This document shows, in pieces, positions 35,755 to 45,200 of a stretch of DNA of 64,000 nucleotides. The notes under the pieces were generated by a model. It did not search any database, was not told the origin of the DNA, and saw only the letters and a list, made by a program, of their open reading frames with translations. The translations under genes and the position numbers were made by a program. Numbering within the stretch: position 1 is the stretch's first letter; every line of letters begins with the position of its first letter. Origin of the DNA: an uncultured Clostridia bacterium (GTDB lineage: Bacteria; Bacillota; Clostridia; TANB77; CAG-508); the NCBI GenBank assembly GCA_934130085.1, contig CAKOXK010000001.1, positions 62,001 through 126,000 on the forward strand, written 5' to 3'.

Positions 35755-36161
35755 AATAATTTTCATTATTTTTTCTTATCTCAAATTAGCTCATTTTTAA
35801 GTACCCAGTTTAACACCTAACAGAGGTTAAATTGTTTATAAACATAAGAAATTACTAAAAATTCCGTAACCAGTATTTAAACTCCAGTATAACTGGAGTT
35901 TTTTTATAATTATATTCATTTAATAAATCGTTAAAAAACAAAAGTAGATATGGCAGAAATGAAAAAAACTGTTATTGCTTAAATTCAGAAATGTTATTTA
36001 TCAATGAAAAATGCTAAAAAAGTTAATTGCAACGTGCAATGTAATGTAAAAAAATAGAAATTAAAATGAAATTATGCTTGCACCACTTGACATAAAGTGA
36101 TATACTTAAAACGTAATTTTTTATAATTGTTTTGCCATTATACAATAAGGAGGTTCACACT
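35755..36161 (+). terminator. Gap with terminator (35878-35907) and promoter (36078-36106)
   Basis: The stem aactccagt / actggagtt plus seven Ts ends the upstream unit. TTGCAC, 17 nt, TATACT serves the gene at 36162. Nothing else is seen. Confidence 0.7.
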
Positions 36162-36866
36162 ATGGAGAAAAGGCAAAATCAAATTGTTTTTTATGAAGTA
36201 CCAGAGGTAAGCGATTATGTTTATCAAATTGTTCTAGCACATAAGTCTAGAAGTGATGAGGAGGAAATTTTTAAGAGCAGAGTAAAAGATGCCATTGATT
36301 TTGCAGAAACAGGTAAAATATGGGTTCCAAATATTGAACCTAGCATTAAGCTTAAGTTAAACGGAGAAAGAACTTTAATATTTAAGGAGGGAAGAAGACC
36401 CGCAATCTGTTATAATTTTCAGTTTTTCAAAAAAGCTGCAATTAACATGAATAAGGCTTGTAAAACACGAATTGGAACAATGGATGAGATGATTCGGTAT
36501 TTAGCCTTCACAATTGTTAAACTAATGCAAGAAAATCCGAGTTATGCAGAACGAGATATCTGGAATATGATATGTAATGATTCCTCATTGATAGGAAATT
36601 ATAGCAGTGGAATGAAGCTCACTGGAAGTTATAAGGTTCTTGGGCATGCTGATTTTGGTAATAGTTTTAAATTGGTTAATCAGAACCTAAGAGATAACAA
36701 TTCAAGTAATCATTATGTTTTTGGAGGCTCATGGAGAACGGTTGGAAACATAATGCCAGTTGCAAATGTCTATGAAGAACCAGACTCCATGGTAAACATG
36801 GATATGACACCATGGGTAATATGTGAGAAAAATCCAGAAGGTATATTAGGAAGAGTTGTAAAGTAA
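36162..36866 (+). CDS. Hypothetical protein
   Basis: 234 residues; ATG 36162 has AAGGAGG upstream. Soluble, no signal or membrane segment. It begins MEKRQNQIVFYEVPEVSDYVYQI, has a mid segment TRIGTMDEMIRYLAFTIVKLMQENP and a Gly/Asn-rich C-terminal part with HYVFGGSWRTVGNIMP. I do not recognise the family. It has its own promoter and terminator, so it is a single-gene unit between the accessory island and topB. No repeats link it to the DGR array. Confidence 0.65.
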   Translation: MEKRQNQIVFYEVPEVSDYVYQIVLAHKSRSDEEEIFKSRVKDAIDFAETGKIWVPNIEPSIKLKLNGERTLIFKEGRRPAICYNFQFFKKAAINMNKACKTRIGTMDEMIRYLAFTIVKLMQENPSYAERDIWNMICNDSSLIGNYSSGMKLTGSYKVLGHADFGNSFKLVNQNLRDNNSSNHYVFGGSWRTVGNIMPVANVYEEPDSMVNMDMTPWVICEKNPEGILGRVVK

Positions 36867-36889
36867 TTTTATTTTAAACAGAAAAACAA

Positions 36890-36926
36890 AAAGAGACCCT
36901 TATAATTAAGGGTCTTTTATTTTTTG
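36890..36926 (+). terminator. Terminator after the hypothetical gene
   Basis: Stem agaccctta / taagggtct followed by Ts. Confidence 0.8.
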
Positions 36927-37113
36927 TTTAGGAAAGTTATGAAGCCTTCCCAATACAAAAAATTAAAGTGTGTAGAAAAATTTATTTCTTAAATTTTCGC
37001 GTACGAACAAATTTATTAAAGCAATCAAAGATTTTGAAAATTTGCTCTATGAATAGATAAGAAGTTTGTTTAAATGCTTGAATAAGATTTGGCTATGTGT
37101 TATAAAAGTACTT

Positions 37114-39105
37114 ATGGGAAAGAAATTATTAATTACAGAAAAACCTTCAGTTGCAATGGAATTTTCGAAGGTCATAGGTGAAAATGGAAGAAGACAAAAT
37201 GGCTATATTGAATCTGACTCTTGGATAATCACATGGTGCGTTGGTCATTTAGTAACGATGAGTTATCCAGAAAAGTATGATGAAAAGCTTAAATTTTGGA
37301 GGCTGGATACTTTGCCTTTTATTCCAAAGGAGTGGAAATATGAGATAATTCCGGAGGTTCAAAATCAGTTTAACATAGTGCAAAGTTTGATGCAAAGAGA
37401 TGATATTGATGTCATTTACAATGCAGGAGACTCTGGAAGAGAAGGAGAATATATTCAAAGACTTGTTTTAATGATGGCTCATCCAAATCCAAAGGCAGAG
37501 GTGAAAAGAGTCTGGATTGATTCTCAAACAGAAGAAGAAATTAAAAGAGGAATAAAAGAGGCGAAAGATTCATCATACTATGATAATCTATCAGATAGTG
37601 CTTATTTAAGAGCAAAAGAAGATTATCTAATAGGTATAAATTTCTCAAGAATGCTATCAATAATATATGGCAGAAGGTTAGCAAAAGAAATAAATGAAGA
37701 TAAAGCATCAATTTCTGTTGGAAGAGTAATGACTTGTGTTTTAGGAATGCTTGTTGAAAGAGAAAGAGAAATCAGGAACTTTGTAAAAACACCATTTTAT
37801 AAAATAGAAGCGAATTTTGATAATTTACAAGCCGAGTGGAAGGTAAGTGAAGAGTCAAAATTTTATAATTCGAGTAAGTTGTATAATGAAAGTGGTTTCA
37901 AGAATAAAAGTGATGCAGAAGACTTTATAAAATCATTAGAAGGAAAAGATGCAAAGGTTATTGAGGTTAAGAAATCAAAGCAGAAAGAAAATGCACCACT
38001 ATTATTTAATTTAGCAGAGATTCAAAATGAATGTACAAAAAGATTTAAAATAAGACCGGATCAAACGTTAGAAATTATACAAAATCTGTATGAGAAAAAG
38101 CTGGTTACATATCCGAGAACTGATGCAAGAGTTTTGTCAACAGCAATAGCAAAAGTTATTACCAAGAACTTAAATGGAATTGCGATGGGGTATAAAAATG
38201 AAAAGATTCAAAGCTATATCAAAAGGATGAAGGAGGAAAAATATTCAACAAATCTTTTAAAAACAAAGTATGTAAATGATAGCAAAATAACAGATCACTA
38301 TGCAATAATTCCAACAGGCCAAGGATATGAAAATTTAAGTGCTTTACCAGAATTGCAAAAGAATGTATATGATCTTATAGTAAGAAGATTTTTACAGATT
38401 TTTTATCCTGCGGCAGAGTATAGCAAGTTAAACATAACACTAGATATAGAAAACGAAAAATTTTATGCAAATGCTAAAAAATGTTTAAAAGAAGGTTACC
38501 TTACAATTCTTAAAGATACAAACTATTCAAAGGATCAACAAAATCAAGAAAAAAAAGATAAGGATGAAAAAGTAAATAAGGAAGACAACCAGGAAAACAA
38601 GAAAAATGAAAGAGAATGTTTGAATGTAGATTCTACTCAAAATGTAACAGAAATAGACCTAAAGAAAGGCCAAATATTAAAAATAAATACTTATGAAATA
38701 AAAGAATCTGAAACAACCCCACCCTCAAGATATAACTCAGGATCAATGATACTTGCAATGGAAAATGCGGGAAAATTGATTGAAGATGAAGAACTTAGAG
38801 AGCAGATAAAGGGAGCAGGAATAGGTACAAGTGCCACAAGAGGTGAAATTATAAAAAAACTAGCAAAAATTAAATACATCGATATAAACCAAAAAACTCA
38901 AATAATAACACCAACAAAAAAGGGTGAATATATCTATGATATTATAAAACAATCAATGCCTGACTTACTAAACCCAAAGTTAACAGCTAGTTGGGAAAAG
39001 GGACTAGATATGGTAGCAAAAGGTGAAATAAAAAAAGATGAGTTTATGAAAAAACTAGTAGAGTACATAAATAAAAAATTTAACAAACTTGTTATAAGAT
39101 ATTAG
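37114..39105 (+). CDS. topB: DNA topoisomerase III
   Basis: 663 residues from ATG 37114, which gives the family N-terminus MGKKLLITEKPSVAMEFSKVIG (Toprim). Further landmarks: DVIYNAGDSGREGEYIQRLV (metal-binding acidic residues), SVGRVMTCVLGMLVERE, and the active-site tyrosine in KKLVTYPRTDARVLS. ITDHYAIIPTG and GIGTSATRGEIIKKL are also present. Type IA topoisomerases relax negative supercoils and decatenate by passing a single strand. An acidic/basic insert (EKKDKDEKVNKEDNQENKKNERE) lies near residue 490. An in-frame TTG at 37066 exists but adds 16 residues unlike the family. Confidence 0.92.
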   Translation: MGKKLLITEKPSVAMEFSKVIGENGRRQNGYIESDSWIITWCVGHLVTMSYPEKYDEKLKFWRLDTLPFIPKEWKYEIIPEVQNQFNIVQSLMQRDDIDVIYNAGDSGREGEYIQRLVLMMAHPNPKAEVKRVWIDSQTEEEIKRGIKEAKDSSYYDNLSDSAYLRAKEDYLIGINFSRMLSIIYGRRLAKEINEDKASISVGRVMTCVLGMLVEREREIRNFVKTPFYKIEANFDNLQAEWKVSEESKFYNSSKLYNESGFKNKSDAEDFIKSLEGKDAKVIEVKKSKQKENAPLLFNLAEIQNECTKRFKIRPDQTLEIIQNLYEKKLVTYPRTDARVLSTAIAKVITKNLNGIAMGYKNEKIQSYIKRMKEEKYSTNLLKTKYVNDSKITDHYAIIPTGQGYENLSALPELQKNVYDLIVRRFLQIFYPAAEYSKLNITLDIENEKFYANAKKCLKEGYLTILKDTNYSKDQQNQEKKDKDEKVNKEDNQENKKNERECLNVDSTQNVTEIDLKKGQILKINTYEIKESETTPPSRYNSGSMILAMENAGKLIEDEELREQIKGAGIGTSATRGEIIKKLAKIKYIDINQKTQIITPTKKGEYIYDIIKQSMPDLLNPKLTASWEKGLDMVAKGEIKKDEFMKKLVEYINKKFNKLVIRY

Positions 39106-39145
39106 AACGAATTAAATAAATAATTAAATACTATTTTAGATAATA

Positions 39146-39200
39146 AAATAGATATGTACGTCAAGTAAAAAGTTAAATGCAATTCTGAAATAGATATGTA
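39146..39200 (+). mobile_element. Miniature insert copy 3 (29 bp) with 13-bp target duplication
   Basis: A 29-bp insert (39159-39187) beginning CGTCAAGTAAAAAG is flanked by perfect 13-bp direct repeats AAATAGATATGTA at 39146-39158 and 39188-39200. It is the shortest of three; all share the CGTC end and stop at different points on the other side. Confidence 0.75.
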
Positions 39201-39386
39201 TGGGTTTACAATAGATAAGTCACTAGACAAGACTAAAAAAATATGATATAAATACATTTGTAATAAAATATCATTTAGATTAAAACATATTATAAAAGTT
39301 ATATTAGCGAGAATGCTAGGCATAATTCACATTATATTGAAGGCAATAATACATGGCTAATACAATCAAAATAAATATATTATAAA

Positions 39387-40607
39387 TTGAAAGTAACCGA
39401 ATGGAGGATGATTCAAATAAATATAGGATTAAAAAAAATCGCTGTAAAATTCAGAAAAGCAGTAAAACTAGCTGTTATTTTAACTGTTGCAGCAATTCTA
39501 ATCTTAGGACTCATCGAATTAACATACAAACAAACATACAGTGTTAGTCTTAATGGAACAGTTATAGGCTATACAAATGATAAAATAAAATTGCAAGAAA
39601 GAATTAATGAATATTTGAAGAGTGGGAAAAATGATGGAGCTGCATTTGCTGAAATTGATGCTCTTCCTACATATAAACTATGTTTACTAAAGAAAGATAT
39701 ACAGCCAAATGATGATGAAATATATCAAAAAGTAATTTCATCAGGAATATCATATTATAAATATTATGCACTAACTGTAAAAGATGAAGAAAAATCGTAT
39801 GTTGCTTCATTTTCAGATGCAGAAGAAATTGTTAAAAAACTAAAAGACAAAAACAGTAACAATGCAAATGAACTTGGAATTGTTGAAAAATACGGAGTTA
39901 AAGACATACCAGATAATGTGAAAATTGAAGCAAACTCTGATAGCGATGAAGACAAAGAAGAAAGTGCTGAAAAGAATTCTAATAATGAAAATTCAGAGAG
40001 TGATTCTAATATCAATAAAATATTCACAAATAGCGAGGAAAATGTGGATAATGATGATGAAGAAAAAGTAATTAAAGTTGCAAAAGTGCCTGAATTGTCA
40101 TCAATTGATGAATCAGTTGACAAAATATATGAAAAGAAAATAGTACCCAAAGTAAGTAATAACGCGAGTGCATATAAGTCAATAGCTAAAACAGTTATTA
40201 GTTCTAAAAGTTATTCTACAAATATAGGAATTACACTTATTCAGCCCGTATCAGGAACAATAAGTTCAAGATTTGGTTATAGATCACGAGATAATCATAA
40301 AGGACTTGACATTGCAGCTCCAAAAGGAACAGCGATTAAAGCAGCAGCATCTGGCACAGTTATCTTTTCAGGCTCAGGAGCACCATACTCAGGTTATGGA
40401 AATGTAGCTGTTATTCAATCAACAAGTAGCGTTACAATTATATACGGTCACTGCAGTGCACTGTATGTAAGAAAAGGTGAAAGCGTTGTTCAAGGGCAGG
40501 TAATTGCTGCAGTTGGCTCTACTGGAATATCAACTGGAAACCATTTACATTTTGAAATTAGATACAATAAAACTGCAGTTGATCCACAAAATTATGTATA
40601 TAGATAA
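39387..40607 (+). CDS. M23 family metallopeptidase, membrane-anchored
   Basis: About 400 residues. N-terminal membrane helix (KLAVILTVAAILILGLIEL), an extracytoplasmic domain of about 150 residues, an acidic Asp/Glu/Ser/Asn-rich linker (about 190-240), and a C-terminal LytM domain with FGYRSRDNHKGLDIAAPKG (zinc His and Asp), YGHCS and NHLHFEIR. The family cuts peptidoglycan cross-bridges; membrane-tethered forms remodel the wall or serve in spore engulfment. The start is uncertain: TTG 39387 or ATG 39408, the latter sitting directly on GGAGG. Confidence 0.88.
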   Translation: MKVTEWRMIQINIGLKKIAVKFRKAVKLAVILTVAAILILGLIELTYKQTYSVSLNGTVIGYTNDKIKLQERINEYLKSGKNDGAAFAEIDALPTYKLCLLKKDIQPNDDEIYQKVISSGISYYKYYALTVKDEEKSYVASFSDAEEIVKKLKDKNSNNANELGIVEKYGVKDIPDNVKIEANSDSDEDKEESAEKNSNNENSESDSNINKIFTNSEENVDNDDEEKVIKVAKVPELSSIDESVDKIYEKKIVPKVSNNASAYKSIAKTVISSKSYSTNIGITLIQPVSGTISSRFGYRSRDNHKGLDIAAPKGTAIKAAASGTVIFSGSGAPYSGYGNVAVIQSTSSVTIIYGHCSALYVRKGESVVQGQVIAAVGSTGISTGNHLHFEIRYNKTAVDPQNYVYR

Positions 40608-40632
40608 AATTGAAAAAAATTCAAAATGATTA

Positions 40633-40782
40633 ATAAAAAAAGTTTAATATTATATTGTTTAAGAACGCCGCGTTAGCGATCAAGCGTAGCGCGAATGTTG
40701 CAATCTTCCGACAGCAAAGTCGGCTAACGAAGATTGCAACGAACAAGGCTTCGAAAAACAATATAATATTAAACTTTTTATT
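40633..40782. repeat. Dispersed palindromic repeat, copy 3 (full, inverted interior)
   Basis: Outer arms aaaaagtttaatattatatt and complement; inner arms ttgcaatctt / aagattgcaa. The interior reads in the opposite sense to copy 4. It lies between convergent genes. Confidence 0.82.
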
Positions 40783-40845
40783 AAATTTTTTTAACTTTTA
40801 TATTATTTAAATTGCCTAAACTTTACAACTAGGCAATTTAGCAAG

Positions 40846-41094
40846 TTAGCAATTTTTTAGTTCATTGCATAAAGTTTGAATTTCGCTCATATCAGCAGGA
40901 GCTGCTGGCTTGTAATATCCTTTAGAACTTGCAATCTTGTAAAGCTCAAATTGAAAGCTTTCATTGTCATTTCTAATTTGTTGAAAAGCTTGCCTTAATT
41001 GCATGTTATTTGATTCACATATTGCAGTCTGGTAAGAAGAAAGAGATGCCTTTGTATCACTTAAAATATCGTTACACATTGTTTTTTCGTCCAT
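40846..41094 (-). CDS. CotF-like spore coat protein
   Basis: 82 residues; the ATG giving MDEKTMCND is preferred because GGAGG lies 5 nt upstream of it. The helical segment DILSDTKASLSSYQTAICESNNMQLRQAFQQIRNDNESFQFELYKIASSKGYYKPA follows the Coat F (ferritin-like) pattern with its usual YYKPA ending. Spore coat or related surface role in sporulating Bacillota. A second short CotF-like gene lies directly upstream in the same operon. Confidence 0.82.
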   Translation of the reverse strand: MDEKTMCNDILSDTKASLSSYQTAICESNNMQLRQAFQQIRNDNESFQFELYKIASSKGYYKPAAPADMSEIQTLCNELKNC

Positions 41095-41109
41095 AAAAAC
41101 CTCCATAAA

Positions 41110-41298
41110 TTAATTTTCTAAGAAAGACATTAAAGTCTGCTTAGTATTTAGCGTATCTTGAGTTGCCTTAGTAAATAGTTGTTTAACCTCTGGATCAACC
41201 GCATTATTTGCGTAATCTGTTAATTTTTTGTTACTTGTACAGCAAGAACCAATGAAGTGCCTTAAATATTGTAATTCAATTTTACTTAAATCAGCCAT
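41110..41298 (-). CDS. Small CotF-related protein
   Basis: 62 residues, MADLSKIELQYLRHFIGSCCTSNKKLTDYANNA..., helical, with the FTKATQDTLNTKQTLMSFL end common in short Coat F-associated proteins. It lies 15 nt upstream of the CotF-like gene and probably forms a complex with it. It has a clear AAAGGAA ribosome site. Confidence 0.72.
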   Translation of the reverse strand: MADLSKIELQYLRHFIGSCCTSNKKLTDYANNAVDPEVKQLFTKATQDTLNTKQTLMSFLEN

Positions 41299-41573
41299 AT
41301 TAAAAAATTCCTTTCTAAAAATCTATAATCTATTTTTAACCAAATGAAGAAAAATATACTCATAAGAAAAGAATAAATAAAAATTAAAAAAAATTCAAAA
41401 TAACACAAATGATTTCAATTAAATAAAATTAACGAAAAAAGAAAGAGTTAGATTAAAAAATAGCAATTAAAGAAAAGAGTTCTAATAAGCCAAATTTTTA
41501 AAATAAAAACGAGTATGACACTGTAAATTGTTAGAGCTAGAGAGTTAAACTAAGAGGTAAGGAGGAAAAATAT

Positions 41574-42503
41574 ATGGACGAAGAAACAGGAAAAAAACAA
41601 ACAGAAAGTGTTAATTTCAACAAAATGGCAGATGAATGGCTACAGTTTAAGAAAACACAAATCAAAGAGAGCACTTATTTGAATTATCGCTATATTGTAA
41701 AAAAGAGATTAATGCCCAAACTAAACGGAATAAAAATTGAAGAACTAATGAGGTACAATTATAATGCACTAATTACGGAACTTATGGATGAATTATCAAG
41801 CAAAACAGTGAGAGATGTTGCAGTGATATTGAAGGGAATATTAAGATTTTCAGAAGTAAAATATGATAAGAATTTTAAAATTAGTTTAATTGCAACACCT
41901 GTAATATACAAAAAAGAAGCGGAAATTTTTAAAGATGCAGAAAGAAAAAAATTAGAAGCATATTGCATAAAAAATGTGAATTCAAAAACTATTGGTATTT
42001 TTATATGTATGTATACAGGACTTAGAATAGGAGAAATATGCGCCCTAAAATGGAAAGATATAAATTTTAATCAAAGGTGCATAATGGTTACACATACAGT
42101 ACAAAGGGTATATAAAGGAAAAGATAATACTGAGGTAATATATACCAATCCAAAAACACAAAGATCTGTAAGAAGTATACCGATTTCACAAACATTGTAT
42201 AATTATTTGAAGATGCAAAATAAGAATAAAAATGGAGAAAATTTTATATTAACTGATAATAAAGATAAATATATGGAACCGATGTGCTTTAGATATTCGT
42301 ATAAACAAATATTAGAGCAATGCGCCATAAAATATAAGAAATTTCACTGCCTTAGACACACATTTGCAACAAGATGCATAAAAGTTGGTATGGATGTAAA
42401 ATCATTAAGTGAAATTTTAGGACACTCAAGTGTAAATGTAACTTTGAACATATATGTACATTCATCAACAAGTACCAAAAGGCTATTTATGGATAGATTG
42501 TAA
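41574..42503 (+). CDS. Tyrosine recombinase (phage-integrase family)
   Basis: 309 residues with GTAAGGAGG upstream. N-terminal SAM-like core-binding domain (EWLQFKKTQIKESTYLNYRYIVKK) and catalytic domain with Arg I in YTGLRIGEICALKW, the HxxR box HCLRHTFATR and the C-terminal LGHSSVNVTLNIYVH with the nucleophile Tyr. Complete catalytic set. No att repeats or excisionase gene are seen next to it. It could be a stray integrase or an invertase acting on sites elsewhere, such as the inverted modules at 23.6-32.6 kb, but there is no direct evidence for that. Confidence 0.9.
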   Translation: MDEETGKKQTESVNFNKMADEWLQFKKTQIKESTYLNYRYIVKKRLMPKLNGIKIEELMRYNYNALITELMDELSSKTVRDVAVILKGILRFSEVKYDKNFKISLIATPVIYKKEAEIFKDAERKKLEAYCIKNVNSKTIGIFICMYTGLRIGEICALKWKDINFNQRCIMVTHTVQRVYKGKDNTEVIYTNPKTQRSVRSIPISQTLYNYLKMQNKNKNGENFILTDNKDKYMEPMCFRYSYKQILEQCAIKYKKFHCLRHTFATRCIKVGMDVKSLSEILGHSSVNVTLNIYVHSSTSTKRLFMDRL

Positions 42504-42675
42504 GCAAAAGAAAAATAAAATACAAAATAAAAAAGACTATTTATGAATGTTTTTCAAGTAAAAGGCAAATTAAATGTAAAAAGGGCATAATAATTTTGAA
42601 AGAAAGAGAAAAATTCAATATAAATCAACATAAAATTGTATGATGCATAAAATAATATTAAGAAAGGAATAAAAA

Positions 42676-43356
42676 ATGGCAAAAATAAAAGTATATAATA
42701 ATTCAACTAACAGAATGGAAACATATTACAAAGGAGAAGAGGAGGCAATGCCCTATAATACCGGAAGAACACTAAAAGTAAAAGAATTTAGAGGATCTAG
42801 TAAAAGTGAAACATTATGGACAGATAGAAATACAATGCTTGCATGGAATTCTCAAAGATATATATATGGAAAGCCAATAGATGTTGGTTATGCTTTTAAA
42901 AGACCGTGGGAAGGTGGTCATGGTTCTCAGTCACAGCACTATGCAGGAACAGCCTTCGATGTAGGACAAAAAATGACAGATGCAGAAAGAAATAATCTAT
43001 ACAATAGCGCTATAAAATCAAAGGTATGGTCTTATGTTGAACCTAGAAAATTAACTCCAACCTGGGTCCATTTTGATAAAAGAAATCTAAAGCAAGCTTG
43101 TTCAACAGGAGGTTATCCATTAATACAAAGGAATTCAAGAGGAACGTATGTTTTAGTTGCACAAGACGAATTAAATACCCTTGGGTATAAGACAGGTGGT
43201 CTTGATGGAATATATGGAACAAAAACCTATGAAGCGGTAAAGCAATATCAGCAAAAAGTTGGATTAAGTGTAGACGGAATAATAGGATGCAACACATGGA
43301 GATCATTACAAGAAGATACTGTAGGAATAGGAAGAAGTTCAACAACAATTGATTAA
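42676..43356 (+). CDS. M15-like peptidase with peptidoglycan-binding domain
   Basis: 226 residues. N-terminal about 130 residues resemble M15 D,D-peptidases: SQSQHYAGTAFDVGQ (metal His and Asp) and TWVHFDKR (second His). The C-terminal 60 residues are a PG_binding_1 domain (VAQDELNTLGYKTGGLDGIYGTKTYEAVKQYQQKVGLSVDGIIGCNTW). No signal peptide is seen, which suggests a spore or phage-type lysin that is released without the Sec route. It lies after the integrase gene but with a gap of 170 nt. Confidence 0.82.
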   Translation: MAKIKVYNNSTNRMETYYKGEEEAMPYNTGRTLKVKEFRGSSKSETLWTDRNTMLAWNSQRYIYGKPIDVGYAFKRPWEGGHGSQSQHYAGTAFDVGQKMTDAERNNLYNSAIKSKVWSYVEPRKLTPTWVHFDKRNLKQACSTGGYPLIQRNSRGTYVLVAQDELNTLGYKTGGLDGIYGTKTYEAVKQYQQKVGLSVDGIIGCNTWRSLQEDTVGIGRSSTTID

Positions 43357-43372
43357 ATAGATAAATAAAACA

Positions 43373-43505
43373 AAAAAACATGATTTTATATTACTTAATA
43401 TTATTTTAGATTACATGTAAAGAATGAGATTTTTAATTTTTAAACAGGTTATTCTTTAACTAACGAAGATTAGAAAAATTAAAAATATAAAATCATGTTT
43501 TTTAT
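43373..43505. terminator. Long inverted repeat after the M15-like gene
   Basis: Arms aacatgattttatatt and aatataaaatcatgtt, about 100 bp apart, with T/A runs. Probably a terminator for the upstream gene. Confidence 0.45.
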
Positions 43506-43521
43506 AATATAAATTCGTAAA

Positions 43522-43550
43522 TTGACTGTACAAAATTTGATTTATATATT
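43522..43550 (+). promoter_or_regulatory. Promoter for the 5'-nucleotidase-like gene
   Basis: TTGACT, 17 nt, TATATT, about 55 nt upstream of the start. Confidence 0.55.
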
Positions 43551-43607
43551 AATATTTATTAAAATCTTGAGAAGGGAGCTTGGAATTTTAACAAGTACAA
43601 AAGTGTT

Positions 43608-44198
43608 ATGAAAATTGCAATAGATATAGACGGAACAATATATGATACAGAAAGAAATTTCAGAGTTCAAGCAGAACTTTATGATATGGAAGTTGTACAT
43701 GGCAAGGGTATGAAAGACAGTCTTGCTATATGGGCAGAAGATAGATATGATTGGTCAGATGAGCAAAATGAGGATTTTTTAAGCAGATTTGCTACTATTA
43801 CTAGAGAATCCAATCTAATACCAGGTGCTAAAGAGATAATTGAAAAATTGCAAGATGAAGGTGTCAAAATGGTTATTGTAACTGCAAGGGGGCAAAAGTC
43901 TAATAAATATAGTAAGGAATTAATTGACTCAGCTATGGACAAGTTTAAAGATGACAAGCTTACTTTTGACGAATACTATTTTGGTCACCTAGACAAAACA
44001 GAAATCTGTAAAAAAGAGAATATTGATTATTTAATAGATGATTCACCTGATGTGTGCAAATCAACTAGTGAGGCGGGTATAAAAACTATTTTTTTACATG
44101 ATAGTGGAATTAGAGGAGTAGAACAAAATGAGAATTTATTTGAGGTTCATAACTGGGGAGAAATTTATAGGATACTTCATAATGAGCTAACAAAATAG
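43608..44198 (+). CDS. HAD-family 5'(3')-deoxyribonucleotidase-like protein
   Basis: 196 residues. HAD motif I IAIDIDGTIYDT (nucleophile and second Asp), a small cap region rich in Asp and Trp, motif II IVTARG, Lys in GHLDKTEICKKENI and motif IV YLIDDSPDVC. This matches the NT5C-type group (PF06941-like), which dephosphorylate nucleoside monophosphates. Substrate range is not known from sequence. Confidence 0.82.
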   Translation: MKIAIDIDGTIYDTERNFRVQAELYDMEVVHGKGMKDSLAIWAEDRYDWSDEQNEDFLSRFATITRESNLIPGAKEIIEKLQDEGVKMVIVTARGQKSNKYSKELIDSAMDKFKDDKLTFDEYYFGHLDKTEICKKENIDYLIDDSPDVCKSTSEAGIKTIFLHDSGIRGVEQNENLFEVHNWGEIYRILHNELTK

Positions 44199-44404
44199 AT
44201 TGTTATACTAACAGATTAAATGCCTCCTCAATACTAAAACTATATAAAATAGAACCTATATTAGATTATATTGAGATTTTATCAAGGACTTATATAAGAC
44301 TTTTTCAGTATATTAAATTTGTAAAAAATATTGAAACCAAAATTTCCCTAATATATAATTCTAAAAAGATTAATTGGTAATGTTAAATCTAAAGGAGATA
44401 AAAT

Positions 44405-45067
44405 ATGAAAAAACTTGAGAAAAAAGATATTATAGAATTGATACTTTTAATAGTGATATTAGCATTTATTTTTGCGATAGTGTTAAAAACTTTGGTTATA
44501 AGTTCTATGATTGGAAAAGAGAGAAAGTGCGAAGAAATTGAAAATGTATATGAGAAAATATCATTTGAAAATGCTAATAATCTAAAGAGCTATAACATTT
44601 ATAAGAAGAATGACAAGGTTAAAACAATAATTTATACAAAAAGAAGTGGAAAAATTACATGCTATACAGAGCTTAATGAGAATTCATATTCATCATTTGA
44701 AGGGGAAACTAATAAAGAAACGGAAGAGTATGAAGGAAAAATATTTGATGTAACTTTTAATTACTTTTTCGCTGACACTATATGGGATATCATCAATGAT
44801 GCTCTAATTTGCAAAATCGGATCAGAAACAACAGAAGAGGGAATAAAATGTTATGTATTTGAGAATATGTACGATAAGGCAAAATTAAAAGAAGAAGGAA
44901 TAAGAAACGTAAAATTATATATTGATAAATCAACAGGTTTGCCAGTGCAAAGAGTAGAAGAGAATGAAGATGGAAGCAGTAATACAATAAGATTTGAATT
45001 CGCATTTAATACAGTAACAGATAGGGACGTAAAAAGACCAGTAACATCTGGTTTGACAGAAAGATAA
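44405..45067 (+). CDS. Membrane-anchored protein of unknown function
   Basis: 220 residues with AAAGGAG upstream. One N-terminal membrane segment (IIELILLIVILAFIFAIVLKTLVI), then an exported beta-rich domain (IIYTKRSGKITCYTELNENSYSSFEGE; VKLYIDKSTGLPVQRVEENEDGSSNTIRFEFAFNTV). The repeated strand pattern recalls the LolA/LppX-like fold found in Gram-positive exported proteins, but this is a fold impression only. Stands alone between intergenic gaps. Confidence 0.6.
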   Translation: MKKLEKKDIIELILLIVILAFIFAIVLKTLVISSMIGKERKCEEIENVYEKISFENANNLKSYNIYKKNDKVKTIIYTKRSGKITCYTELNENSYSSFEGETNKETEEYEGKIFDVTFNYFFADTIWDIINDALICKIGSETTEEGIKCYVFENMYDKAKLKEEGIRNVKLYIDKSTGLPVQRVEENEDGSSNTIRFEFAFNTVTDRDVKRPVTSGLTER

Positions 45068-45200
45068 TGGAAGTCAAAGAAGAAATCTAAAAAATGAAAT
45101 GCATTATAGTAAAATTGAGAGGAATTTCATAAAGTATTATATTGAAAGAGGTAGGAGTATTTTTACTTAGTATATCAAATAGAAATTGTGAGGATTGAAA

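Noticed and set aside
36700..36866. Additional DGR variable region in the gene at 36162
   Set aside because: GGSWRT is suggestive but no adenine-rich counterpart exists in the window.
42541..42590. Fourth copy of the miniature insert (tcaagtaaaa)
   Set aside because: Matches only about 10 bases at the start and has no flanking direct repeats.
43373..43505. Insertion sequence bounded by inverted repeats
   Set aside because: Only about 130 bp, no transposase and no target duplication; terminator-like.
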